Of a DNA stretch of 64,000 nt, positions 54,569 to 62,175 are shown piece by piece. The DNA comes from Aporhodopirellula aestuarii. GTDB lineage: Bacteria; Planctomycetota; Planctomycetia; Pirellulales; Pirellulaceae. The notes under the pieces were generated by a model. It was not told where the DNA came from, made no database searches, and saw only the letters and a list, made by a program, of their open reading frames with translations. Position numbers and translations under genes: made by a program. Where the stretch lies: assembly GCF_023701485.1 (NCBI RefSeq), contig NZ_JAMQBK010000078.1, positions 121,788 through 185,787 of the forward strand, given 5' to 3'. Each line of letters begins with the position of its first letter. The first letter of the stretch is position 1.

Positions 54569-54660
54569 ATTCGAGAAAGAGATGACGGAACGCGGAGAGA
54601 TGAATTGGAAGGGTGAATCGGATCGGTGAGGAGACGTTGCCCGCTCGCTCAATCGTACCA

Positions 54661-55560
54661 TTAGTTTTCTCGTAGTTTGGCCCAATGGTGATATTCCCAG
54701 GGGCTGACATCTTCGTTGACGAAAGTCACGTGGCCATCACCCCACAGGAAATTCGCACCCCCGGGATGTCGACTGGAGTGATCGCATTCGTCCGCCAGCG
54801 GATTGTTGATACCTTCGAGTGCCGAGCCGACCAGACGGGCGGCGGCATCTTCACCCGCGAGCATGACGCCCAACCAAGTCGAAGGAACTTGCGCCATCGT
54901 CCGTTCGCCAACGATGATTGTGTTTGAGAGCCCACGCTGGAAGTCGCGAAATCGTACCGCTCGATTTTCCAAAAACGCTCCGTCACCGATTTGCGCGGGG
55001 ATCGTATCATCCGCTTCGAGCGTACCGAACATCCCGACATAGTTCGCCGTCGGCAATTGGAGCAACGCGGTCGGTTCCGGCGAGACACTTTGTGCCATTG
55101 CTGCGCGACCGAGATTATCATCCTCCTCGTCTTCGCTACCTTCGAATAACGTGAACATCGGCTCGGTAATGTCCGACGGGCAAAGCATCATCGCAAGGCT
55201 GGTCGTGCGAGCGATGTCGTGACGCGAATGATTGACGGTCAACGTAACATCAATTTGGCTGGCCAATGCATTTTCTTCAATGTATGGCAGCAGAGCGACG
55301 GCCCAACCGTAGGCGGATGTCTTGCTTTTGTCGAACGTCCATCCGGGAGGTAACTGCCGTTTCGCCGAATGGTGGTTGTGGAGGGCCATCCCCAATTCAC
55401 GCAGATGGTCTGTGCACTGCACGCGACGCGCGGCTTCACGAGCCGTACCAAGTGCCGGCAAGATCAACGCTAGCAGGATGCCGATCATGGACACCGTCAC
55501 GAGCAGTTCAAGCACCGTGAATCCGTGGCGTTTGTTCACGAGTTCGCGTTTAGCGTTCAC
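54661..55560 (-). CDS. DUF1559 prepilin-like protein
   Basis: A 299-residue protein of the DUF1559 family, which is highly expanded in planctomycetes. It begins with a class III/type II pseudopilin leader GFTVLELLVTVSMIGILLAL, the cleavage site being Gly-Phe, followed by the SAR-like region CTDHLRELGMALHNHH, and ends with the family's signature HPGGANFLWGDGHVTFVNE near the C-terminus. A GTG at 55560 with AGGA upstream is chosen; an ATG at 55659 would add 33 unlikely residues. Probably exported through a type II/IV-pilus-like system. Precedes the blaI gene by 92 nt on the same strand. Confidence 0.88.
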   Translation of the reverse strand: MNAKRELVNKRHGFTVLELLVTVSMIGILLALILPALGTAREAARRVQCTDHLRELGMALHNHHSAKRQLPPGWTFDKSKTSAYGWAVALLPYIEENALASQIDVTLTVNHSRHDIARTTSLAMMLCPSDITEPMFTLFEGSEDEEDDNLGRAAMAQSVSPEPTALLQLPTANYVGMFGTLEADDTIPAQIGDGAFLENRAVRFRDFQRGLSNTIIVGERTMAQVPSTWLGVMLAGEDAAARLVGSALEGINNPLADECDHSSRHPGGANFLWGDGHVTFVNEDVSPWEYHHWAKLREN

Positions 55561-55816
55561 CGACCATCCTGTTCGTAGAGAGTTCACATCAGTGTGATGC
55601 GAGTCAAGATACGAAGGACTTAGTTTTTTGGCAAGGTCAGTCGACGACCGTAAAACCATCGTTTTAGGCTGCCCTAACTACGCAATCCACCGTAGTTGGG
55701 TCTGGATCTGCCAACAATCGAGACTTCGCGGCAGAGCCAAACGCAACCCGAGGCGATAAATCGCCACAAAGACGACACGATGAAACGCCGCCTACGAAAA
55801 TCGCGACTCACCGCGT

Positions 55817-56179
55817 CTACTTTCCGCGACGTTTGGTCGGCTTCAGTTTCTTCCAGACCTTTTTGCCGCAACGGTGGTCCAAAAGAACGAGCTGCCGACG
55901 TCTCGTGTCGATGGTCACAACGTCGCCGCGGCAGTTCTTTACATACACAAACGGCAGGCAGACCTCGAGCACCTTCAGGGGCACACCAGCGTTCGATGGC
56001 ATGTACCGGAACTGCACCGGTTCGTCCGGAGCAAGCGAGATCGGCGAGCAACTCCACATGAAGGAAGGTAGCTCGACCATCTCATGGAAGACGGTGACAA
56101 AATCACCGCGTGTGATGTCCTCACCAGCAATGCGGGCAGCGACGGTGGTGTCATACCCACGTTGGGATGCAACTTTCAT
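55817..56179 (-). CDS. Small basic protein, function unknown
   Basis: A 120-residue protein not recognised. It begins MKVASQRGYDTTVAARIAGEDI, has a SFMWSCSPISL segment, a run of beta-like hydrophobic strands (VLEVCLPFVYVKN, VVTIDTRRRQLVLLD) and a very basic tail (KKVWKKLKPTKRRGK). No signal peptide or membrane helix. It resembles a small beta-barrel nucleic-acid-binding protein in composition, which is only an inference. A hairpin (GGGAGCGA 56233-56240 / TCGCTCCC 56245-56252) lies in its leader. The opposite-strand frame through this region lacks supporting features. Confidence 0.6.
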   Translation of the reverse strand: MKVASQRGYDTTVAARIAGEDITRGDFVTVFHEMVELPSFMWSCSPISLAPDEPVQFRYMPSNAGVPLKVLEVCLPFVYVKNCRGDVVTIDTRRRQLVLLDHRCGKKVWKKLKPTKRRGK

Positions 56180-56232
56180 AACAACTCTATGGAACAAAAA
56201 ACAGGAAGCGTGTTTCAAAGCAATGAGACAGC

Positions 56233-56252
56233 GGGAGCGACAAATCGCTCCC
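56233..56252 (-). other. Leader hairpin before the small basic protein gene
   Basis: An 8-bp perfect stem GGGAGCGA / TCGCTCCC with a CAAA loop, about 55-75 bases upstream of the start at 56179. No T-run follows. It may be a leader structure or the end of a palindromic repeat. Confidence 0.45.
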
Positions 56253-56315
56253 ACCAGCAATTACGAATTGATTTGATAAAACACACGCATCGTTCGTTCT
56301 CAGATTGAAAGTGAA

Positions 56316-56345
56316 GCCGGTGCAAGCAGAGAGAGAGGCACCGGC
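56316..56345 (-). terminator. Hairpin downstream of the antiporter gene
   Basis: An 8-bp perfect stem GCCGGTGC (56316-56323) / GCACCGGC (56338-56345), 85-115 bases after the antiporter stop codon. The following minus-strand sequence is only weakly T-rich (TTCACTTTC), so the terminator call is tentative. Confidence 0.45.
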
Positions 56346-56429
56346 GGTGACATTCGCCTATGCCACTTAGACATCTCGTGAGCCGAGATGTTCGCAGGCA
56401 AATGTTTCTTTTTCACACCCCGCATCGAG

Positions 56430-58244
56430 CTATGCGGAGTCGTCAGCTTCGGATGGAGACGACGAGTCGGTCGTCTCGATAGCGACTGCCGCTTCTGTGG
56501 TAGAAGCGTGTTCCGGGGCGGGAGCGGGTTGCGGCAGGATGGTCATGCCAAGATTCTCGATCGTCCCGTCTTCCGCGATCTCTCGCACGTGAAAAGCGAC
56601 TTGGTCAAAACTGACTTCCGCACCAGGCTTGACGTCCGCTTCCTTCAATCGCCCAAGGATCAGTTCACTGAGCGTCTCGTCGGCATCACGGCCGAGTTGC
56701 AGACCATAACATTGCTCGAGGTCACTCACCCGGATACTGCCACGCAGTGGAAACTCCATTTGATGAGGTAAACTCACGACTGTGCTGTCATGACTCGCAA
56801 AGAGCCGATCGACCATCGCCCGCACTTGCGGACGCAGCACCACGATCACGTGATCACCGTTGTGGATGCGTGTCCGACCTTGTGGCAGGATCGTTTGCTC
56901 CTCACGCACAATCAACGCGATCACGACGCCTTCGGGGATCGCGAGATCACGGATCAGGCAACCTTCCGCTTTGCAACCTTTGTCGACGAAATAGTCGACG
57001 ATGTCACCATCGACGTTTCGTAGTGAGCTGATCTCAAGGGTGACCGGAGGCGGTCGTCGACTCGGTATATCCACTTTCAAATAGCGAGCCACCGCGGGAA
57101 GCGTCCAACCTTGGACGAGGGCGGAGACCAAGACGACGAAAAATACCGTGTCGAAAATCACTTCCGCCGCCGGCATTCCGGCCAGCATCGGGAACGTCGC
57201 CAAGGTGATCGGGACGGCTCCCTTGAGCCCCACCCATGAAAGGAACGTCAGTTCTCGGGCGGAGAAACGAAACGCCCAACCGCACAGGAAGACGGCGATC
57301 GGCCGCGCGACGAAAAAAAGGACCATGGATATTAAAAGTGCCGGGATCGCGACTGCGAACAGGCGGCTCGGAAACGAGAGGATGCCCAACGCGGTAAACA
57401 TCAGGATTTGGCAGATCCAGGCAAGCGCGTCGTGGAAGAGCAAGATGCCGCGGTGGAAGACCGGCCGCCGGTTCCCGATCACAATTCCCGTCAGGTAGAC
57501 GGCCAAAAATCCGCTGCCACCAAACGCTGCCGCGAATCCGAATGAAAACAGCCCCAAACCCGTCGCCATCACCGGATACAGACCGGCCGCGTGGAGCTGG
57601 ATGTGATTGAGCATCCACGATCCCGCCCACCCGACGAGCAAACCGACAATCGTTCCGACCACAATTTGGTTTAAGAACAAAACCAACAAACCGGCGCCGA
57701 TCGGCACCGCCCCCGTCAACACTTGGATCAGCCCGACGGTCAAAAAGATCGCCATCGGATCGTTCGATCCGCTCTCCACTTCCAGCGTATTGGCCAATCG
57801 CGGACGGATATTCACGCCACCTCCTCGCAGCACCGCGAACACGACCGACGCGTCCGTCGATCCGACAATGCTCCCCAGGAGCAAGCCTTGCATCAGCGAA
57901 AGTCCGAGGATCCACGACGCTGCCAATCCCGTCACCACCGCAGTGATGAAAACGCCAAGCGTGGCTAGCAAACTGGCGGGCTTCCAAGCCGACCGAATCG
58001 AGTGGTACGGCGTCCGGACCCCGCCATCAAAAAGGATGAGGCACAACGCGACGGTCCCGATCCCGTACGCGATCGAGTAGTTTTCGAACTCGATGCCGCC
58101 GATGCCTTCGGATCCCGCAAGCATCCCGATCACCAAGAACACGAACAAAACGGGCACACCCATCCGTGCTGAAAACTTGTTCGAGGCGATCCCGAGTAAA
58201 AGCAACGTGCCGGTAATCAGGATCAGTGTTTCAATACTTAGCAT
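56430..58244 (-). CDS. CPA1-family cation/proton antiporter (NhaP2/CvrA type) with RCK_C domain
   Basis: A 604-residue protein. The N-terminal half has about 12 helices with the CPA1 signature GSTDASVVFAVLRG and ESGSNDPMAIFLTV, which carries the conserved Asp; the C-terminal half contains a TrkA-C/RCK_C segment (GVVIALIVREEQTILPQGRTRI) and a further region similar to the transporter-associated domain (CorC_HlyC-like). This matches the K+(or Na+)/H+ antiporter NhaP2 type, thought to limit cytoplasmic K+. The ATG at 58244 is supported by a GAGGTGAT Shine-Dalgarno sequence; a TTG at 58262 is unlikely. Confidence 0.93.
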   Translation of the reverse strand: MLSIETLILITGTLLLLGIASNKFSARMGVPVLFVFLVIGMLAGSEGIGGIEFENYSIAYGIGTVALCLILFDGGVRTPYHSIRSAWKPASLLATLGVFITAVVTGLAASWILGLSLMQGLLLGSIVGSTDASVVFAVLRGGGVNIRPRLANTLEVESGSNDPMAIFLTVGLIQVLTGAVPIGAGLLVLFLNQIVVGTIVGLLVGWAGSWMLNHIQLHAAGLYPVMATGLGLFSFGFAAAFGGSGFLAVYLTGIVIGNRRPVFHRGILLFHDALAWICQILMFTALGILSFPSRLFAVAIPALLISMVLFFVARPIAVFLCGWAFRFSARELTFLSWVGLKGAVPITLATFPMLAGMPAAEVIFDTVFFVVLVSALVQGWTLPAVARYLKVDIPSRRPPPVTLEISSLRNVDGDIVDYFVDKGCKAEGCLIRDLAIPEGVVIALIVREEQTILPQGRTRIHNGDHVIVVLRPQVRAMVDRLFASHDSTVVSLPHQMEFPLRGSIRVSDLEQCYGLQLGRDADETLSELILGRLKEADVKPGAEVSFDQVAFHVREIAEDGTIENLGMTILPQPAPAPEHASTTEAAVAIETTDSSSPSEADDSA

Positions 58245-58825
58245 CGGCAGATCACCTCGCAAACGAACGCTAACCTTCTTCGCTCAAAATAGAGCGACTC
58301 GGTCAAAAAACAACACGTCTCAAACTGCGCGAATTCCATGTCACGCACCGGACACCGGTGAACAAAACCAAACTTCCATGTGTGGTTCGCCGCTGTCAGC
58401 GAACTTGGGATCCGATGGATTCCGTTCCAAGCAAGAGTTAATCAGGTCTGCTTCGTTACGTTCCGCTGCTCCCGTTTGCCACCCGAACTGATTCACCGCT
58501 CAGGGATTCAACCACTCGCTGTTGTAGGCAACTGACGCATCAATTCACAACGGGTCGTGCCCTGATGGGTGCTCAAGTGTGGTTGTCGTTCCACACGGTC
58601 ACGCCTAGCCAAGTAACTTGCGCACTAGACACAGAGCGACTCGCGGTTCAATGCATTGACCGCGGGAATGTCAGCGGGACGATGCTCGGGTTCTTTTGTC
58701 CGAGCTTCATCGGCGAGATCAACGTCGCCGGAATCGGATGTGTTCGAAAAAGTTGAACTCGATCAACAGTCTCAATACAAACAGAAATAGCACCGAGCCA
58801 AAATCGCGACTGTGCCAAACGCGTG
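58245..58825. other. Intergenic region
   Basis: A 581-nt gap upstream of the antiporter gene and downstream of the lptE-like gene. No supported gene, RNA or strong hairpin is seen. The antiporter promoter must lie here. Confidence 0.4.
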
Positions 58826-59389
58826 CTACCAGCGTATTTCCATCTGGCTGACGATGCGTCCTGCGAGATCTTCGATCGCTTGTTGCATCGCCATGTCAAC
58901 GCTTTGGCCCGCCTCGGGGACAAACCGCTCGTCTTGGCTGAACAGGATCGTCAGGTCGTCGGTCGGCACCACCGAGTTATTGAGCAGTAACCGCCCGGCA
59001 CGGTCAGACCACGACGCACGGACTTGAATCGCCGCATCGAGGGCCCGAGGGTAGTCGGCGTCGGTTTCCGTAAGGACGCGTTTGGTTTCCCCGATGATTT
59101 CGCACTTCAACGTCGTGTCGGCAAACGGATCCGCGGTCACTTTATACGGCGTTCGCAATTCGATTTCGCGAATCAACGCTTCGGTCAGACGCAGCCCCAA
59201 GTCGTGGCGGAAGGTCGCGTCGCGGACCACGGGGACGTGGACGGTTTGGATACCGGGCGGAAACAAAGCTGCGTTCCCGAACTGGTACGGCGCACAACCG
59301 ACGACGACCGTGAGAACAAGCAACACGATCGCGATCGATCTCGAACCCCATTTTGCAGTCGCCAAGTGAGCAATCTCTATGAGGTTCAC
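58826..59389 (-). CDS. LptE-family LPS-assembly lipoprotein
   Basis: A 187-residue lipoprotein with lipobox VVVGC (Cys32). The mature part has the LptE-like pattern: YQFGNAALFPPGIQTVHVPVVRD, LRLTEALIREIELRT and a C-terminal helix. LptE plugs the LptD channel that inserts lipopolysaccharide. The family call is by resemblance to the planctomycete/chlamydial-type DUF (LptE/RlpB) group and is not proven. Its start overlaps the stop of the bamD-like gene by four bases, so it is the last gene of the recO operon. Confidence 0.8.
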   Translation of the reverse strand: MNLIEIAHLATAKWGSRSIAIVLLVLTVVVGCAPYQFGNAALFPPGIQTVHVPVVRDATFRHDLGLRLTEALIREIELRTPYKVTADPFADTTLKCEIIGETKRVLTETDADYPRALDAAIQVRASWSDRAGRLLLNNSVVPTDDLTILFSQDERFVPEAGQSVDMAMQQAIEDLAGRIVSQMEIRW

Positions 59390-60654
59390 CGGAGCATCGT
59401 TCCATTGTCGTCACCGGACTGCGATTCGAACTTGGTCACCAAGGGTGGTGAACGGCGAGAATCGGGGAACACGGCCTTGAGCCAGCCCAATCGTTGCTGT
59501 GGAATGGGCGGGCGAGTGGTTGTTTTTTCGAGACGTTCACGAGCCTTGTCGGCGATCGGCGTGCTCGGATAGTCGTCGAGGATTTTTTGGTAGTACTCCG
59601 AGGCGGCGCGGTTCTCGCCTTTCTTCTCTCGGTATTGTGCCCGAGCGTACAAGTGTTCGCTGCGGCGGTAGGCCACTTCGGCGGACGCCCGAGCGATCAT
59701 GTCGGCGGTTTCTTGCTCTCGCATCTTGTCAGGAAAACGTTGGCGAGTCTGGTTGACCAGTTTTTCGGCCTCCTCGAGCATCAATCCGCTGTATTGCGGG
59801 CCTGCGTAGACCTCGAGTTTCGCCCGGATGCCCAACAAATGAGCGACGAAGAAGTGTTCGCTGTCGGGGAATGTTTCGCGAAGGTCGGTGAGGAACTCAT
59901 CGGCCATCTCGTAATTGCCTTGACGAATGTATTCTGCAGCCGCGGCCATTGTCGCGTCGTCAGCCAATCGTCCGGTCGGATCGTCGTAACGGATTTGGTC
60001 GAGCACGCGGATCGCGTGCCCATCCACGTCGAGCCGTGGCCGGGTCGGATCGAACAAATTGATCGACCACCAGCTACGCGTGTTTGCTTTTTCGGTGTCG
60101 ATCCAATACTGCGTGATCTCAAACAGACGGGCGGCTACCCGGTCGTTGTGACGGTTGCGGGGATATTCTTTTTGTAGTTTTTGATAAACGTCCGTCGCCG
60201 CCACCAGTTTATCTGCAAAGAACAGACTTTCCGCTTGCATGAACATGGCGTCTTGCGAGAGCGCGGAACCTGGCTCGGCATCAGCGGCGCGAGCAAAGAG
60301 TTTTGCAGCCCGGGCGAATTCGGCTTTCTCGAGCCCCTCGGCTTCACCGTCACGGGCAACCGTTTTGACTTCGTTCGCGGCAGCTCGAAAGATCCCGTCT
60401 GCTTCCTGATACAAATCACGAGCCTTCGCCGCATCGGGCTGTTCACGCCCGGTGATAAATCGGCCGAATCGATCGGCGGTCTTTTGGGTGGACTCCCACA
60501 ACGAGTCGTCACTCTCTTGGGCGTGCATTGAGGACAACGACACCACCGCAAGCAGCCCGGTTAAACATACGGTGAGGATTCGAACGCCGGTCCTCGGAGC
60601 TGGAATGCTGAGAAACGTCGCGGTCGTCGCTGGGATGTTATTGGGGTCAGGCAT
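59386..60654 (-). CDS. BamD/YfiO-like TPR outer-membrane assembly protein
   Basis: A 422-residue secreted TPR protein. After an N-terminal hydrophobic signal (about 26-46, ending MHAQ) come repeats such as LSQDAMFMQAESLFFADKLVAATDVYQKLQKEYPRN and YYQKILDDYPSTPIADKARE, characteristic of the YfiO/BamD/YbgF (CpoB) group. It is larger than BamD (245 residues) and has no lipobox cysteine. Outer-membrane protein assembly is the probable role, supported by the overlapping lptE-like gene. It lies 42 nt after recO in the same direction. Confidence 0.82.
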   Translation of the reverse strand: MPDPNNIPATTATFLSIPAPRTGVRILTVCLTGLLAVVSLSSMHAQESDDSLWESTQKTADRFGRFITGREQPDAAKARDLYQEADGIFRAAANEVKTVARDGEAEGLEKAEFARAAKLFARAADAEPGSALSQDAMFMQAESLFFADKLVAATDVYQKLQKEYPRNRHNDRVAARLFEITQYWIDTEKANTRSWWSINLFDPTRPRLDVDGHAIRVLDQIRYDDPTGRLADDATMAAAAEYIRQGNYEMADEFLTDLRETFPDSEHFFVAHLLGIRAKLEVYAGPQYSGLMLEEAEKLVNQTRQRFPDKMREQETADMIARASAEVAYRRSEHLYARAQYREKKGENRAASEYYQKILDDYPSTPIADKARERLEKTTTRPPIPQQRLGWLKAVFPDSRRSPPLVTKFESQSGDDNGTMLR

Positions 60655-60696
60655 CGATGTTCCATCATCATTGTCGAGTCGTCAGCACGCGTGTTC

Positions 60697-61587
60697 CTAC
60701 CGCCCGCGAATCGACGCTGGGAGGAAGGCTTGCATTCGGAGAGATCGACCGAGCAAGGTTTGCATATACCGACTGATTAAACCACGCAGTTCGGGATACG
60801 AAGTTTCGCTCACCCGTGGCAACAGCGAACCAAGCGGAAAAACCGTTTCTTTCTCAATCGGTCGGCCCGTAGAATCGCTGTTATCACTTTCATCGGCAGA
60901 GTGCCCGAGAGGCTGTAGCAAACCATCGAGACATTCGAGAGTCGCTGTCGAAACCAAAACGAGAGACGATTGTCGGACTCGGCAAGTTTCACAGACGACG
61001 CCTCCACCATCGAGCGAGAACGCGATCTTTGGTTTTCTCCGCGATCGGCGATGACTTGCCGCACCGGAGGACGGATCGAATGCGTCGAGTTTCACGCCGC
61101 AAACCGTACAGGCTCGCGTCGCCGGTGCGTGTCCGAGCAAACGCAGACATTGACAATCGTATGCCAACAACGTTTCGGCGATCGGTCCGTCACCATCGAT
61201 CAGCCCCAAGGTCGCCAGGGTCAAATCGAACAGTTCTTCGTGCTTCTCATCATCGTCGAGCCACCACCTGAGCGTTTCGGCGACATAGTATCCCGCATAA
61301 GTTCGGGCCAAAGATCGTTCACCCGCTCGAAATCGTCTCCGAAGCTTGGATTCCGTCAGCAAATCGAGCGTGTCACCGGCCTTCGCGATCAGCGTGATCC
61401 GACATACAGACAGCAGGTCCAAAGAACCTTCGAACGGCCCCTTGAGCCGCCGGGCACCTTTGGCGAGCGCCGAAATGCGTCCTAGATCGCGAGTCAGCAA
61501 CGTGACCACGAGACTCGTCTCGCTGAATTCGACCAGTCGTATAACGATGGCGGTGGTCGAATGATGGTGAGAGGCGGTTGTTTTCAA
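60697..61587 (-). CDS. recO: DNA repair protein RecO
   Basis: RecO promotes RecA loading through RecFOR and anneals single strands. The 296-residue protein starts with the OB-fold segment AIVIRLVEFSETSLVVTLLTRDLGRISALAKGARR, the classic RecO opening, and carries a zinc finger with CTVCG and CETC. An insertion rich in basic residues lies between the two cysteine pairs. The ATG overlaps the upstream TPR gene by four bases. Identification is good though the middle part is divergent. Confidence 0.92.
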   Translation of the reverse strand: MKTTASHHHSTTAIVIRLVEFSETSLVVTLLTRDLGRISALAKGARRLKGPFEGSLDLLSVCRITLIAKAGDTLDLLTESKLRRRFRAGERSLARTYAGYYVAETLRWWLDDDEKHEELFDLTLATLGLIDGDGPIAETLLAYDCQCLRLLGHAPATRACTVCGVKLDAFDPSSGAASHRRSRRKPKIAFSLDGGGVVCETCRVRQSSLVLVSTATLECLDGLLQPLGHSADESDNSDSTGRPIEKETVFPLGSLLPRVSETSYPELRGLISRYMQTLLGRSLRMQAFLPASIRGR

Positions 61588-61940
61588 AGATCGTCGTCTT
61601 CGTCCACACCGTTGTCGGCTGATTCGCCCCGGCTGCCCAGCGACGCCAGCAATTCGCTCATCTCCGCCGCCGCGTGTGAATTGCCTTGCCGGCGGGCTTC
61701 GTCGATCCCATCCCGCAACATCGTGCGGGCTTCGTTGATTCGCCCCAATTCGACGAGTTGTTGTCCGGCCATGAAAAAGGCGGGCACGTACGGCTCGGAG
61801 TCACGCGTTAGCTCGCCCAATTTCTCCAAACTCTTCTCGTGGTTTCCTTCGCTACGGTGTTCCATCGCCAGCGAATAACGCAGGAACGTGTCGGTGGGAT
61901 CGTCCAGGAGCATCGCTTCGATTTTTTCGCGTCGAGACAT
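61584..61940 (-). CDS. Small TPR protein
   Basis: A 118-residue protein with about two tetratricopeptide repeats (TFLRYSLAMEHRSEGNHEKSLEKLGELTRDSEPYV and AFFMAGQQLVELGRINEARTMLRDGIDEA) and an acidic tail (SADNGVDEDDDL). It has no signal peptide. It is the first gene of the recO operon and overlaps recO by four bases. TPRs mediate protein contacts; the partner is unknown. Confidence 0.83.
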   Translation of the reverse strand: MSRREKIEAMLLDDPTDTFLRYSLAMEHRSEGNHEKSLEKLGELTRDSEPYVPAFFMAGQQLVELGRINEARTMLRDGIDEARRQGNSHAAAEMSELLASLGSRGESADNGVDEDDDL

Positions 61941-62175
61941 TTGGCGTTCGAGGGAAGGCGTGATTTTGAAAAGTCAAACGGGCAGCGGGCTGTCGAGATC
62001 GGCGAGAACGGCCGTCAAACGGCTGCACGGTCGTGGTTATGCCTGACTTTCATTGCCGTCACAACCAGGTTTCTTTGTCAAATCCGTACAGTCCGCAAGA
62101 TTGATTCAAAAAGGACGACCGATTCGGCCGATATCACGATGGAACACCCCTTTCGTGCCTCGAGGCGAGAATCTA

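Noticed and set aside
55833-56276. 147-residue plus-strand frame over the small basic protein
   Set aside because: The minus-strand frame has a better start and protein-like hydrophobic pattern; the plus frame lacks both. Not fully excluded.
58565-58756. 63-residue plus-strand frame in the antiporter upstream gap
   Set aside because: No homologous feature or start signal; cannot be supported.
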